DNA of 12,288 nt from Syntrophobacterales bacterium (GTDB lineage Bacteria > Desulfobacterota > Desulfobaccia > Desulfobaccales > 0-14-0-80-60-11). A program made the translations under genes and the position numbers. This document shows positions 1 through 7,640 of this stretch, piece after piece. The first letter of the stretch is position 1. Each line of letters begins with the position of its first letter. Below the pieces are notes generated by a model. The model saw only the letters and a list, made by a program, of their open reading frames with translations. It had not been told where the DNA came from and made no database searches. The DNA is taken from the NCBI GenBank assembly GCA_020052215.1, contig JAGVPN010000179.1:1-12288 (forward strand), in the 5' to 3' direction.

Positions 1-810
1 GGGGCTGATAAATTCCCACAGTAGTGAGGATTCCGGCAGGATGCGGTAGCGGCCATGGGCGTAGAACTCGGGGTGATTGACCATCTCTGGGGCGCTCACC
101 AGAGGTCCGTAGCCGTCGGCGCTAAACTGGAGGTTCATCGCCACTACCAGCACGGCTCCCAGGCCCAGCAGCAAAAAGTGGGCCACCTGAGCCGGGAAAG
201 GCGGCGGACTATCCCGGCCCAGGCGCGCTAGCAGCCAGGCCAGCAGCGCCGCCAGGGCCGCCACCAAGAAAATATACGGGATGAACAGGGCCTGGAGCAG
301 GAGGGCCGCGCCCATGATCCCGGGCCGCCGCGCCAGCCAGCCAAACCAGAACAGGGCCAGGAGGGGGGCGGCGAAGGAGCGGGACAACCCCCCGGACAGG
401 TTGTCCAGGAAGAAGGGCATCAGCCAGAAGCAGGCGACCATCGCCCACCCCAGGCGGCGGCCTGAGAGGTTTGTCCCGATCCTAAAGAGACAGATGGCCA
501 GGAAGACGAACAGGAACCCGGGGAGGAGCTTGGCAAAGGCCAGAGGGGACATCCACCAGGAGGCCAGCCAGTAGAGCCCCTTGACGCCCCAGGGGACGTA
601 GGCCCTGGCATAGCCGGTAAGGAAGTCGCCCGGGAATAACGCCGGGTCCTGCCATTGCTGCATCCAGTAGATCTGCTGGCGGACGTCGTCGTTAATAATC
701 CAGGGATTGGTCAGGGCCGAAAAGTGCGCCAAGACGAAGACGACCCCGGAAATCAGGGCCACCGTTATTTCGGGCCAGAAGCTCCTGGTCCACCCTGCCT
801 GGTGCTCCAT
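1..810 (-). CDS. Polytopic membrane protein, GT-C glycosyltransferase-like (3' end beyond window)
   Basis: The reading frame is open from an ATG at 810-808 to the window edge, giving the first 270 residues without a stop. Residues about 12-33 form a first membrane segment. It is followed by an acidic NDDVRQQIYW stretch (about 40-49) and then hydrophobic segments at about 94-110, 120-136, 146-160, 166-196 and 208-226. One transmembrane helix followed by a short acidic loop is the usual N-terminal layout of GT-C fold glycosyltransferases, which use polyprenyl-phosphate sugars on the periplasmic face; assignment to that fold is inference from topology. The start lies 4 bp after the stop of the acyltransferase gene, so it is probably translationally coupled and the last visible gene of the operon. 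If it is a glycosyltransferase, a lipid made by the operon is a plausible acceptor, but nothing in the sequence shows the substrate. An alternative is a membrane protein of unknown function. Confidence 0.72.
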   Translation of the reverse strand, partial: MEHQAGWTRSFWPEITVALISGVVFVLAHFSALTNPWIINDDVRQQIYWMQQWQDPALFPGDFLTGYARAYVPWGVKGLYWLASWWMSPLAFAKLLPGFLFVFLAICLFRIGTNLSGRRLGWAMVACFWLMPFFLDNLSGGLSRSFAAPLLALFWFGWLARRPGIMGAALLLQALFIPYIFLVAALAALLAWLLARLGRDSPPPFPAQVAHFLLLGLGAVLVVAMNLQFSADGYGPLVSAPEMVNHPEFYAHGRYRILPESSLLWEFISP

Positions 811-814
811 GGTT

Positions 815-1951
815 TTAGATGGGTTTTTCAAAGACGCGGAAGACCTTGTACCGCTGGCCGCCCAGGGCCAGGATAACTTTGATCCAGTGCTTGAGGTTGG
901 CCGGGACCAGGGAAAGATCGGCCATCTCGCAGGGAGTGTGCTTCACCAAGTAGATATAGGAGCGCAGGAGCAGGGCCAGGTGTAAGAAGCGTCGCTGATA
1001 GGGCTGGCTGATCCCCACCACCATGGCCCGGATCTTCGTGACCGGCCGGTACTTGGCCCAATAGAGCAGGCGGAGTTTACCCCAGAGTGTCAGACGTCCG
1101 TTCAACTTCCGGATGAGGGGATTGAGGTCGGGCAGAGCGATGCCGAAGCCGGCCACGCGGTCCTGGTCCAGAAGAGCATAAGCCATTTCCTGGCGTAAAC
1201 AGGGTTTGACCATCTCAAACATATCATCGAACTGGCGCCGGGTCAGGGGCACGTGTCCCCAGTTGGGGCCCCAGGCCGTATTGAACAGTTGGAAGACCTC
1301 ATCGGCGCGGCGGTCAACTTCTTTGGGGTTGTAGGTCACGATCTCGATGTCTTGGCCGCGCATGATATCGTCATAGCGTCGCTGCATGGCCTCCAGGTCA
1401 GCCTTCCGGTTGGTGATCCTGTAGGCATGCCAATCCATGGCCTTGGTAAACCCCAGGGAAGTCAGGAGGTCCTGATAATAGGGGGGGTTGTGGGTCTGGA
1501 AGATGACCGGCATGGAGTCAAACCCCTCCACCAGCAGCCCCATCTCATCGTAGATGCCGAAATTTAAGGGTCCAACCAGGCGGGTCTTGCCCCGCGCTCG
1601 CAGCCAGGCGGCCGCCGCCTCGAACAGGGCCGCGGTCGCGTCCCGGTCCGGAATGCACTCGAAGAACCCGAAAAAGCCGGTTTCCGGGCCGTGACAGGTG
1701 TCATGGAGGCGATTGATGTGGGCTGACAGGCGCCCGACCGGCCTGCCGTTTTGGTAGGCCAGAAAATACCGGGCCTCGCCGATCTCAAAAAAGGGCCCGC
1801 GCCGGGGATCCAGAAACTGGCGCTGTTGGGAGAGAATAGGGGGCACCCAGTAAGGGTCCCCTTGATAGATGTGCCAGGGGAGGCGGAGAAATTCCCAGAA
1901 GGACGCGTCATTTTGAACGGGAGAAACCGTAATCTCCCCGCTGGACTTCAT
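815..1951 (-). CDS. GNAT-fold N-acyltransferase, YghO/BcerS-like (candidate bacterial ceramide synthase)
   Basis: This is a soluble protein of 378 residues. The N-terminal half carries features I recognise from the YghO/BcerS-like family: LPWHIYQGDPYWVPP (about 24-38), a FLDPRRGPFFE segment (46-56), RLSAHINR (74-81), GFFGFFE (92-98) and THNPPYY (153-159). The second half (about 200-375) looks like a GNAT domain ending in GGQRYKVFRVFEK. Members of this family include the bacterial ceramide synthase described in Caulobacter, which N-acylates a long-chain base. That role is supported here by the serine palmitoyltransferase-like gene at the head of the same operon, but it is inference. The C-terminal segment (MADLSLVPANLKHWIKV) looks divergent from the form I recall for the family, so substrate may differ. 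I chose the ATG at 1951 because AGAGG sits 7 bp upstream; a TTG just before it is possible. The gene lies 17 bp after the adaptor gene. Confidence 0.8.
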   Translation of the reverse strand: MKSSGEITVSPVQNDASFWEFLRLPWHIYQGDPYWVPPILSQQRQFLDPRRGPFFEIGEARYFLAYQNGRPVGRLSAHINRLHDTCHGPETGFFGFFECIPDRDATAALFEAAAAWLRARGKTRLVGPLNFGIYDEMGLLVEGFDSMPVIFQTHNPPYYQDLLTSLGFTKAMDWHAYRITNRKADLEAMQRRYDDIMRGQDIEIVTYNPKEVDRRADEVFQLFNTAWGPNWGHVPLTRRQFDDMFEMVKPCLRQEMAYALLDQDRVAGFGIALPDLNPLIRKLNGRLTLWGKLRLLYWAKYRPVTKIRAMVVGISQPYQRRFLHLALLLRSYIYLVKHTPCEMADLSLVPANLKHWIKVILALGGQRYKVFRVFEKPI

Positions 1952-1968
1952 CAATGTGCCTCTTACTC

Positions 1969-2937
1969 TTACTCGGATTTGCGCAGAACGATGCGAGCCT
2001 TCAAGCCTTCTTTTAAGTCCAGACCAGGGTTGGGGACTTCTAACTCTATTTCATAGTAGGCAGGCTGGTCCGGGGCGGTGTTCACTGAGGACCAGGAAAT
2101 GCGGGTGACCTTGGCCTGGAATTTCTTCCCCGGCAGGGCGTCCAGGGTCAACTCGGCCAGTTGGCCGATTCTGACCTGGAGGGCTTCGATTTCAAAAGCC
2201 TGGCCCCGGAGGAGCATGGGGTCCATCACCCCCACTTGAAATACTCCCGGCATGGGGGGAAGTTCGGCCCCTTCCCGCATCTCTGGGTTTACCCAGATGA
2301 CGTAGCCGTTGATGGGGGACTTCAGGTTCACTTCCCAGGGAATCTGGCCGGAGCTCAAGGAAGTACCCAACAAATCCGCCAGGACCTCTCGGTCTTGCTG
2401 GGCCAGTTGCCGGGCCTTTTGCAGGCTCCCATCGAGGGTCTTCTTCTCCTTTTGCAGGACCTCAATTTCGTGATTGATCTGGGCCAGGCTTTGAGTGGGC
2501 GCCAGCTTTTTCTGGACCAACTGGGTGAGTTCCCGTTGTTTGCTGGTCATGGGGACCATCAACCGGTCCATTTCCAACCGTCTCACCTCCATCTCGGCAA
2601 TTTGCGGCGGCGAGAGGCGCTGTTGGATCAATAGCCGCGCTTCTGGAGCCAGGCGATAGGTTGCCAGGCTGCTCCCTTTTTCGACCCGCTGTCCCGAACG
2701 TCCCTGCAGGGAAGTAATAATTCCCTTAAAGGGCATATCGATGCGGCGTTTCAGGGAGCAGGATAACTTACCGTTGAAGATTATTTCTGACTCCACGGAT
2801 AAAGGCGGCGCGATGGCCCGAGTGACCGGCGCCTCTCCGGCCAATCCCGCTCCGGGGCTGCATAATCCCAGGTAGATGGCCAACATCCAGCCCCCCAGGG
2901 CCGCCCACTTACTTCTGCCAAGAGCTTGCTTGCACAT
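1969..2937 (-). CDS. Periplasmic adaptor subunit, HlyD/RND membrane-fusion family
   Basis: This 322-residue protein has a basic start and a hydrophobic segment (about 12-33) that reads as a signal peptide. The half-motif of a biotinyl-lipoyl-like domain follows (about 69-95, with GIITSLQGRSGQRVEKGS). Next comes a charged helical hairpin with heptad character (about 97-195), then the second lipoyl half (about 205-227, LKSPINGYVIWVNPEMREG), a beta-barrel (about 240-285) and a membrane-proximal tail. This order is diagnostic of adaptors that bridge an inner-membrane transporter to a TolC channel. The hairpin is moderate in length, in keeping with MacA-like adaptors. Its start overlaps the end of the TolC gene by 29 bp, and the ABC subunits are the next genes upstream, so it very probably completes that exporter. 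The substrate is not shown by the sequence. Family assignment is firm; partner choice is inferred from the operon. Confidence 0.88.
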   Translation of the reverse strand: MCKQALGRSKWAALGGWMLAIYLGLCSPGAGLAGEAPVTRAIAPPLSVESEIIFNGKLSCSLKRRIDMPFKGIITSLQGRSGQRVEKGSSLATYRLAPEARLLIQQRLSPPQIAEMEVRRLEMDRLMVPMTSKQRELTQLVQKKLAPTQSLAQINHEIEVLQKEKKTLDGSLQKARQLAQQDREVLADLLGTSLSSGQIPWEVNLKSPINGYVIWVNPEMREGAELPPMPGVFQVGVMDPMLLRGQAFEIEALQVRIGQLAELTLDALPGKKFQAKVTRISWSSVNTAPDQPAYYEIELEVPNPGLDLKEGLKARIVLRKSE

Positions 2938-4375
2938 ATGTATGACCTAAATCCCCCGAAATCTGGCGGAGAGCCAGGACCTCCTTATCGTATTCCATTG
3001 CCGCTATGAACATTTCTTTCTTGCCCAAAAAAACCTCTTTTTGACTTTCTAAAACCAAGGACAGGAGTACCCCTCCGGATTGGTAGCTGGTTTCATACTG
3101 GCGGGCTTTGAGCTGGAGAAGTTCTATCTGGGAGTGGGCCAGATGCAGATTATTGGCGGCGGCCATAACCTTTTCCTGAGATTCATGAAATTTGTTTTCC
3201 AATTCCTTTTCCGCCAGAGTCTTGTCGCTGTCAAATTGCTTCAAGACGGTTTTTTGCCGACTGACATTGCGGATTCTTTTGAACCCATCCCATAGCGGTA
3301 CATACAGACCAAAGCCAGTGTACAAACCATACTGGCCTGCGTTCAAGGGGTCCGGCGTCTGGGTGGTGAACAGGATGGTGGGGAGAGACTTTGCCTTGGC
3401 CAACTTAACATTATAGCCCTGGAGCTTTATGACGATCTCCATGACTTTGAGATCGTAGGAGCGGCTCTTGGCTTGCTCCCAGGTGACTGAGGCCGGATCG
3501 AAGCTTCCCATTAACTGCCGATGAGTGTTTTGGAGATCTGGGGTCAGTTCCTGGGTGGGTTTCAAACCCAAAAAATTCTTCAGGTTGGACAGACCCCGCT
3601 TTTGTTGAGAAGCCAGATGTTCCAGCTCAGCTTGTACAGTCTTCAATCTCTGCTGAGCCTCCTTAACTTCTAAGGGGGTTCCGGTCCCGGCACTGAGGCG
3701 GTTCTCCGTATAGGTGAGTTTCTCTCGGCATATATTAAGGTGGTCTTTCGCAGCTAATGTCTGGTTTTTTATGAGATCCAAAAATATAAATATTTGACCT
3801 AGGCGTTCTAGCCCTGCAGAAATAACTTTGAGGTGAGTCAGAATGGCTGCTTCCGTAGCCAATTTTTGGGCCTGGAGGGCAAAGTAAGAAGCAATAGGAT
3901 TATAATTAGGGTCAGTGGAAAAATTCAAGCTGTAAGGAACGCCTCCTAGGCCGGAAGGGCGGTTGACATAATAATAGGTACGAAAGTCTATCGAAGGGAA
4001 TAAGCCATAACGGGTGTCGGTTTCGTCCATCCTCTTAACTTCGATTTCCAAGGAGCTCTTCCTGAGGACGGGTGATTGGTTTATCGCAATTCTGACGGCC
4101 TCCTCGTAATTCAATGGGCCGCTGGGGGATAAGGGAGGAGCCTCTGCGATAGATGGCGCTCCCTGGACCGGGTGGCTCAGTATGGTAAGCCCAAAAGTCA
4201 TGAAAGCCCAGGCAATGATGAAAATGAGCTTAAGTTTGGAGATTGATGGGACTACAGAAAAGCGGGGATGAGGGACCTTCCCTGTCTTTGGCTTTATGGA
4301 AAGCGCTCCCAAAGGAGCAATCTTTCTTCTTATCATGGTCATGATAGGTCGTGGATTTAAAGATTTTATGGTCAT
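2909..4375 (-). CDS. TolC-family outer-membrane efflux protein
   Basis: The 488-residue product has two repeats of the outer-membrane efflux protein fold. Each repeat has long amphipathic helices (for example around ICREKLTYTENRLSAGTGTPLEVKEAQQRL and, in repeat two, ARQYETSYQSGGVLLSLVLESQKE) separated by strand segments such as GQYGLYTGFGLYVPLWDG. The characteristic Y.(S/A)G.....l..l..q motif is present in both repeats. A hydrophobic signal segment lies at about 48-70, ending HPVQGA, which is a plausible signal-peptidase I site. The annotated start leaves about 47 residues ahead of that segment. No good ribosome-binding site precedes the ATG at 4375 or the in-frame ATGs at 4342 and 4336, so the true start is uncertain. 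The gene begins 16 bp after the ATPase gene and overlaps the adaptor gene by 29 bp. It would form the outer-membrane duct of the tripartite exporter. Confidence 0.9.
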   Translation of the reverse strand: MTIKSLNPRPIMTMIRRKIAPLGALSIKPKTGKVPHPRFSVVPSISKLKLIFIIAWAFMTFGLTILSHPVQGAPSIAEAPPLSPSGPLNYEEAVRIAINQSPVLRKSSLEIEVKRMDETDTRYGLFPSIDFRTYYYVNRPSGLGGVPYSLNFSTDPNYNPIASYFALQAQKLATEAAILTHLKVISAGLERLGQIFIFLDLIKNQTLAAKDHLNICREKLTYTENRLSAGTGTPLEVKEAQQRLKTVQAELEHLASQQKRGLSNLKNFLGLKPTQELTPDLQNTHRQLMGSFDPASVTWEQAKSRSYDLKVMEIVIKLQGYNVKLAKAKSLPTILFTTQTPDPLNAGQYGLYTGFGLYVPLWDGFKRIRNVSRQKTVLKQFDSDKTLAEKELENKFHESQEKVMAAANNLHLAHSQIELLQLKARQYETSYQSGGVLLSLVLESQKEVFLGKKEMFIAAMEYDKEVLALRQISGDLGHTYVQASSWQK

Positions 4376-4391
4376 TATTCATACTTTGGGG

Positions 4392-5102
4392 TCATTGTTC
4401 ATAAAGAACGCCGTCTCGTATCGAACTGATCCGGGTACATCCGGCGGCAATTTCTGGATCATGCGTGACTACTATGATGGCAGTCTTACCGTCACTGACG
4501 ATTTCCGCAAAGTGGTCCAGGATCGAGTGGCCATGGCTCCGGTCGAGCTGGCCGGTAGGTTCGTCCGCCAGGATGACCTGAGGTTGGTTGACCAGGGCCC
4601 GGGCTACTGCCACCCTTTGGCGCTCACCCCCGGAAAGGCGATTGGAAGAGTGGTGAATCCGGTGGCCCAGGTTTACGCGTTCCAGGGCGGCGGCAATACG
4701 CTCCGGTCGGTCCCGGCGCTCAATTCCGGCATAGATAAGCGGAAATTCCAGGTTTTCATAGACAGTGGAGTTTTCCAGCAGATCACAGCTCTGAAAGACA
4801 AATCCTACCCGGTTGCGTCGAAATTCCGCCTGGGCGTTGCGATCCAGTTTGAGCACATCTTGACCGCCTAAAAAATAGGAGCCGCTGGTGGGATGGAGAA
4901 AAATTCCCAGGATAAAAAGTAAGGTGGACTTCCCGGACCCCGAAGGCCCCATGATCGCGACGATTTCTCCGGGGTAAACCTTCAGATTGACATCCAGGAG
5001 CACATGAATCAGATCGACGCCGTTGTCATAGGTCTTGCACAGGTCGGTCACCCGAATCAAGGCGCCGTTGCCCTGGCTACTGGAAGAAGCCAACTTATTC
5101 AT
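4392..5102 (-). CDS. ABC transporter ATP-binding protein, LolD/MacB-type
   Basis: All motifs of a functional ABC ATPase are visible in 236 residues: Walker A GPSGSGKST (52-60), Q-loop glutamine in FVFQS (about 104), signature LSGGERQR (156-163), Walker B VILADEP with the catalytic glutamate (about 181), D-loop QLD and H-loop histidine in VTHDP (about 214). The sequence resembles the LolD/MacB/FtsE group, which energises permeases that do mechanical work on lipids, lipoproteins or adaptors rather than classical import. The start overlaps the end of the permease gene by 8 bp, indicating translational coupling, and no other ATPase is encoded in the cluster. It is expected to dimerise below the MacB/FtsX-like permease. 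The first 14 residues are low-complexity (serine- and glycine-rich) and may be non-conserved. Confidence 0.95.
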   Translation of the reverse strand: MNKLASSSSQGNGALIRVTDLCKTYDNGVDLIHVLLDVNLKVYPGEIVAIMGPSGSGKSTLLFILGIFLHPTSGSYFLGGQDVLKLDRNAQAEFRRNRVGFVFQSCDLLENSTVYENLEFPLIYAGIERRDRPERIAAALERVNLGHRIHHSSNRLSGGERQRVAVARALVNQPQVILADEPTGQLDRSHGHSILDHFAEIVSDGKTAIIVVTHDPEIAAGCTRISSIRDGVLYEQ

Positions 5103-6270
5103 AGCGGATGGCGGTTACTACTTCCATGCGGCTGGCCCGGATTGAAGGATAGAGGCCAGATCCCACGCCAATCACCACCGCGAACAGGAAGGCCAAGGTC
5201 ACCCCGAACCAAAAGAGATTTTCCGGCGGGCGGCTCTCGATGATGTAACTCAGAATCTCCATCATGATGCGGCCTATCCCGGCCCCCAAGAGGGCCGCGC
5301 CCACGCTCAGACAGAGAGCCTCGGAGAGAAATTGGGCCAGAATATCTCGATCTTCAGCGCCCATGGCTTTTTTCAACCCGATTTCCCGGGTTCGGGAGGT
5401 GACCGCGGCCATCATCACATTCCAGATGCCGACGCCCCCCAAGAGAAAAGTGGCGCTGGTGGCCAGGTAAACCAAAAACTCGATCCACCAGGCCAGCATC
5501 TGTACCCGTTTTAAGGCTTCCCAGGCGACTTCGATGTGAAGTTCCTCGGGCGATTGGCAAGATTTTATCACCCCGGGAATCGCAGCCGCCACGGCGGGGA
5601 CATCATCCCAGGTGGCGCAACGCAGATAGACACGGTCGGCCAGCAGTCTGCCCTGGAAACGGTCCTCGGCGGTGGTGAGGGGCAGGATCACGGCGTTGGC
5701 CAAAGTGCTATCGGTAACTCCCCCCAATACCCCGGAAACCTGATAAATCTCCTGGTTGATCTCCAGGTCTTTTCCTCTGACATGGATATCGCCGAAGATC
5801 TTTTTGGCCAGTTCGGCCCCTAAAACCACCTCCCGTTTGCGCCCGGCCACGGCGTCAAGACCGAACAGTTTCCCGGTAAGGGGCCAAAAATTGCGGACTT
5901 GCCAGAAACCTTCATCCACCGCGATGCTGGTGAAGCCGAAGCGCTGGCCATGGAAGTTGGTTTGGCTATACTTTGCGGCTGTGAGACTTAATTCCTTAAC
6001 ATTTTTAATGCGCTTGAGGGCGGCGAGGGTTTGCTCCCGGAACCATTGGGGCCGGTAAGACCGCTGATTATCAAAATAAATCCTTAAGACGGTAACCCCG
6101 CCGATCAGGTCAAGATTCTCGTTGAAGTTGTTCTTGACCTCTCGGCTCATGGTGACAATATTCAGGAACCCGGCAACGCCCAAAGCTATAGCAATCACTA
6201 CCCCTATATAGCGGCGGCGATGACGCATCACCTGGCGAATACTCACCCGCATGAGGTCGTTAAGCTTCAT
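5095..6270 (-). CDS. ABC transporter permease, MacB/FtsX family
   Basis: The 391-residue protein has the type VII ABC exporter plan. One N-terminal transmembrane helix (about 21-42) is followed by a large periplasmic domain (about 43-255). Three further helices follow (about 263-290, 312-340 and 354-374). The cytoplasmic coupling motif TSRTREIGLKKAMGA (291-305) and the ending YPSIRASRMEVVTAIRYE are typical of MacB_PCD/FtsX proteins. Unlike E. coli MacB, the ATPase is not fused but encoded separately in the next gene. Proteins of this type work by mechanotransmission, expelling periplasmic or outer-leaflet substrates through a TolC duct, or extracting lipoproteins in the LolCDE branch. The TolC and adaptor genes downstream favour the MacAB-TolC arrangement. 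The gene starts 30 bp after the synthase gene, with a G-rich stretch upstream of its ATG. Confidence 0.93.
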   Translation of the reverse strand: MKLNDLMRVSIRQVMRHRRRYIGVVIAIALGVAGFLNIVTMSREVKNNFNENLDLIGGVTVLRIYFDNQRSYRPQWFREQTLAALKRIKNVKELSLTAAKYSQTNFHGQRFGFTSIAVDEGFWQVRNFWPLTGKLFGLDAVAGRKREVVLGAELAKKIFGDIHVRGKDLEINQEIYQVSGVLGGVTDSTLANAVILPLTTAEDRFQGRLLADRVYLRCATWDDVPAVAAAIPGVIKSCQSPEELHIEVAWEALKRVQMLAWWIEFLVYLATSATFLLGGVGIWNVMMAAVTSRTREIGLKKAMGAEDRDILAQFLSEALCLSVGAALLGAGIGRIMMEILSYIIESRPPENLFWFGVTLAFLFAVVIGVGSGLYPSIRASRMEVVTAIRYE

Positions 6271-6300
6271 TAGGCGCGTTCCACCCCCCCGGGATCCAGA

Positions 6301-7599
6301 TCAATCGCCTATCATGCTGACGACAGTGCCATTGGCACCGGGATAAGTCGTGGTAAACCCGCTCTCCTCCAGGAAAGAGTCCGGCTGGGTGAAGTCACAA
6401 GCCCGGATACGATGTTTTTTGGCCAATTTTTCCAGGACTTCCAAGACGTAGCTAATCTGGCTTTCCTTGTGGGTGCTCATGTAAGCGGTGCGGATTACCG
6501 CTTGCCCCCGAGGGACTGCCGGATAGATGGCGGGCAAAGCAAAAACCCCGTGGTCAAACATGTCCCGGGCAAAAAGAGCCGCTTTCTCTTCCCCCCCGAT
6601 ATATATGGGGATGATGGGGGATTTGGAGTTCTTGGTGATGAGCCCGATCTCCCGGTATCCGGCATGGACGTGGCGGGTGATGTCCCAGAGGCGGGTAACC
6701 CGGTCAGGGTCCTCATCCAGGATATCCAGACAGGTCAGGACAGCGGCGGTATTGCTGGCGGGAAGGGCCGCGGAGAAAATCAGCGGTTTGGAATGGTGCC
6801 GCAGATACTCCAGCACCGCCTCGTCGTCCGCGGCGATGAACCCGCCGATGGACGCCAGGGCCTTGCTGAAGGTGCCCATGATAAAGTCAACTTCAGACGT
6901 GAGTCCGAAATGATCGGCCGTTCCCCGTCCCCCGCGGCCCATCACTCCCAACCCATGGGCATCATCCAGATAGACGAGCAGGTCCGGATGACTTTTCTTC
7001 AGGGCTACCAGTTCGTCCAGGGGGGCTAGGTCCCCGGACATGCTGAACACCCCTTCGGTGACCAGGAACAGGCAACCGTTGGCGTTTTTCTGGCGCGCCG
7101 CCGCCAACTTGCGGGCCGCGGCCGCGGCATCGTTGTGACCAAAGGGAATCAACCGGGCTCGTGAGGCCTGACACCCCTCAAAAATGCTGGCATGGTTTTC
7201 CCGGTCACAAACGATGATGTCCTGGGGGGTTAGCATACAGGAAATGGCCCCCAGATTTGTGGTGAACCCGGTGGCATGGACCACCGCCTTTTTCTTGCCG
7301 ACAAAGGCGGCCAGTCGATCCTCCAGCGTTTCATGCAAGGTCAAGTTGCCGCACAGAAATCGGGATCCCCCGGGGCCACTACCCCACCGACGTGCAGCCT
7401 TGCCCGTTGCCTCAATTACTCTGGGATCGTGAGTAAATCCCAGGTAGTCGTTGGACCCAATCATAATCAGACGCCGGCCCGACACCTCCACTTCTGTGCC
7501 CCAAGATCGGTCTATGGGCCGGAAGTAAGGGTAGAACCCCTGTTCCCTGGCGTCTTGGACCATAAGAGCAAAAGGTTGGCAGCGATTTCTAAGTTTCAT
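6301..7599 (-). CDS. Alpha-oxoamine synthase, serine palmitoyltransferase-like (PLP-dependent)
   Basis: The 432-residue enzyme is a fold-type I PLP protein of the alpha-oxoamine synthase family. Visible motifs are SNDYLGFTHDP (49-59), GSGPGGSRFLCGN (73-85), H136 in DRENHASIFEG (expected to stack on PLP), DDAHGLGV (D212 and H215, cofactor contacts) and GTFSKA, with K246 as the Schiff-base lysine. The family condenses an amino acid with an acyl thioester and releases CO2. The pattern NHASI(F/Y)(E/D)GC with GYxxNLGxI most resembles bacterial serine palmitoyltransferase, which makes 3-ketosphinganine and commits carbon to sphingolipids. BioF or Kbl roles are less likely, because no biotin or threonine genes are nearby while a ceramide-synthase-family gene is in the same operon. 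About 25 C-terminal residues beyond the usual fold (from about 405) have no role I recognise. It is the first gene of the operon, with GGAGGGGG 11-17 bp upstream. Confidence 0.82.
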   Translation of the reverse strand: MKLRNRCQPFALMVQDAREQGFYPYFRPIDRSWGTEVEVSGRRLIMIGSNDYLGFTHDPRVIEATGKAARRWGSGPGGSRFLCGNLTLHETLEDRLAAFVGKKKAVVHATGFTTNLGAISCMLTPQDIIVCDRENHASIFEGCQASRARLIPFGHNDAAAAARKLAAARQKNANGCLFLVTEGVFSMSGDLAPLDELVALKKSHPDLLVYLDDAHGLGVMGRGGRGTADHFGLTSEVDFIMGTFSKALASIGGFIAADDEAVLEYLRHHSKPLIFSAALPASNTAAVLTCLDILDEDPDRVTRLWDITRHVHAGYREIGLITKNSKSPIIPIYIGGEEKAALFARDMFDHGVFALPAIYPAVPRGQAVIRTAYMSTHKESQISYVLEVLEKLAKKHRIRACDFTQPDSFLEESGFTTTYPGANGTVVSMIGD

Positions 7600-7640
7600 A
7601 AAAGGATTCTACCCCCTCCCCCTCAGAGTAGGTTTACACC

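Noticed and set aside
209..611. Short minus-strand open frames at the left end, suggesting a broken gene
   Set aside because: They are shadows of a single uninterrupted frame from 810 to 1 that encodes a coherent membrane protein, so no frameshift is needed.
1969..6270. Ordinary macrolide or multidrug efflux (MacAB-TolC) operon
   Set aside because: Possible by family, but no regulator or resistance gene is present, and the enzymes at both ends of the operon are of lipid-synthesis type. Kept as the main alternative.
6301..7599. Biotin (BioF) or threonine-degradation (Kbl) enzyme
   Set aside because: The same fold and motifs occur, but there are no bioABCD or tdh genes nearby and the operon partner is a ceramide-synthase-family protein.
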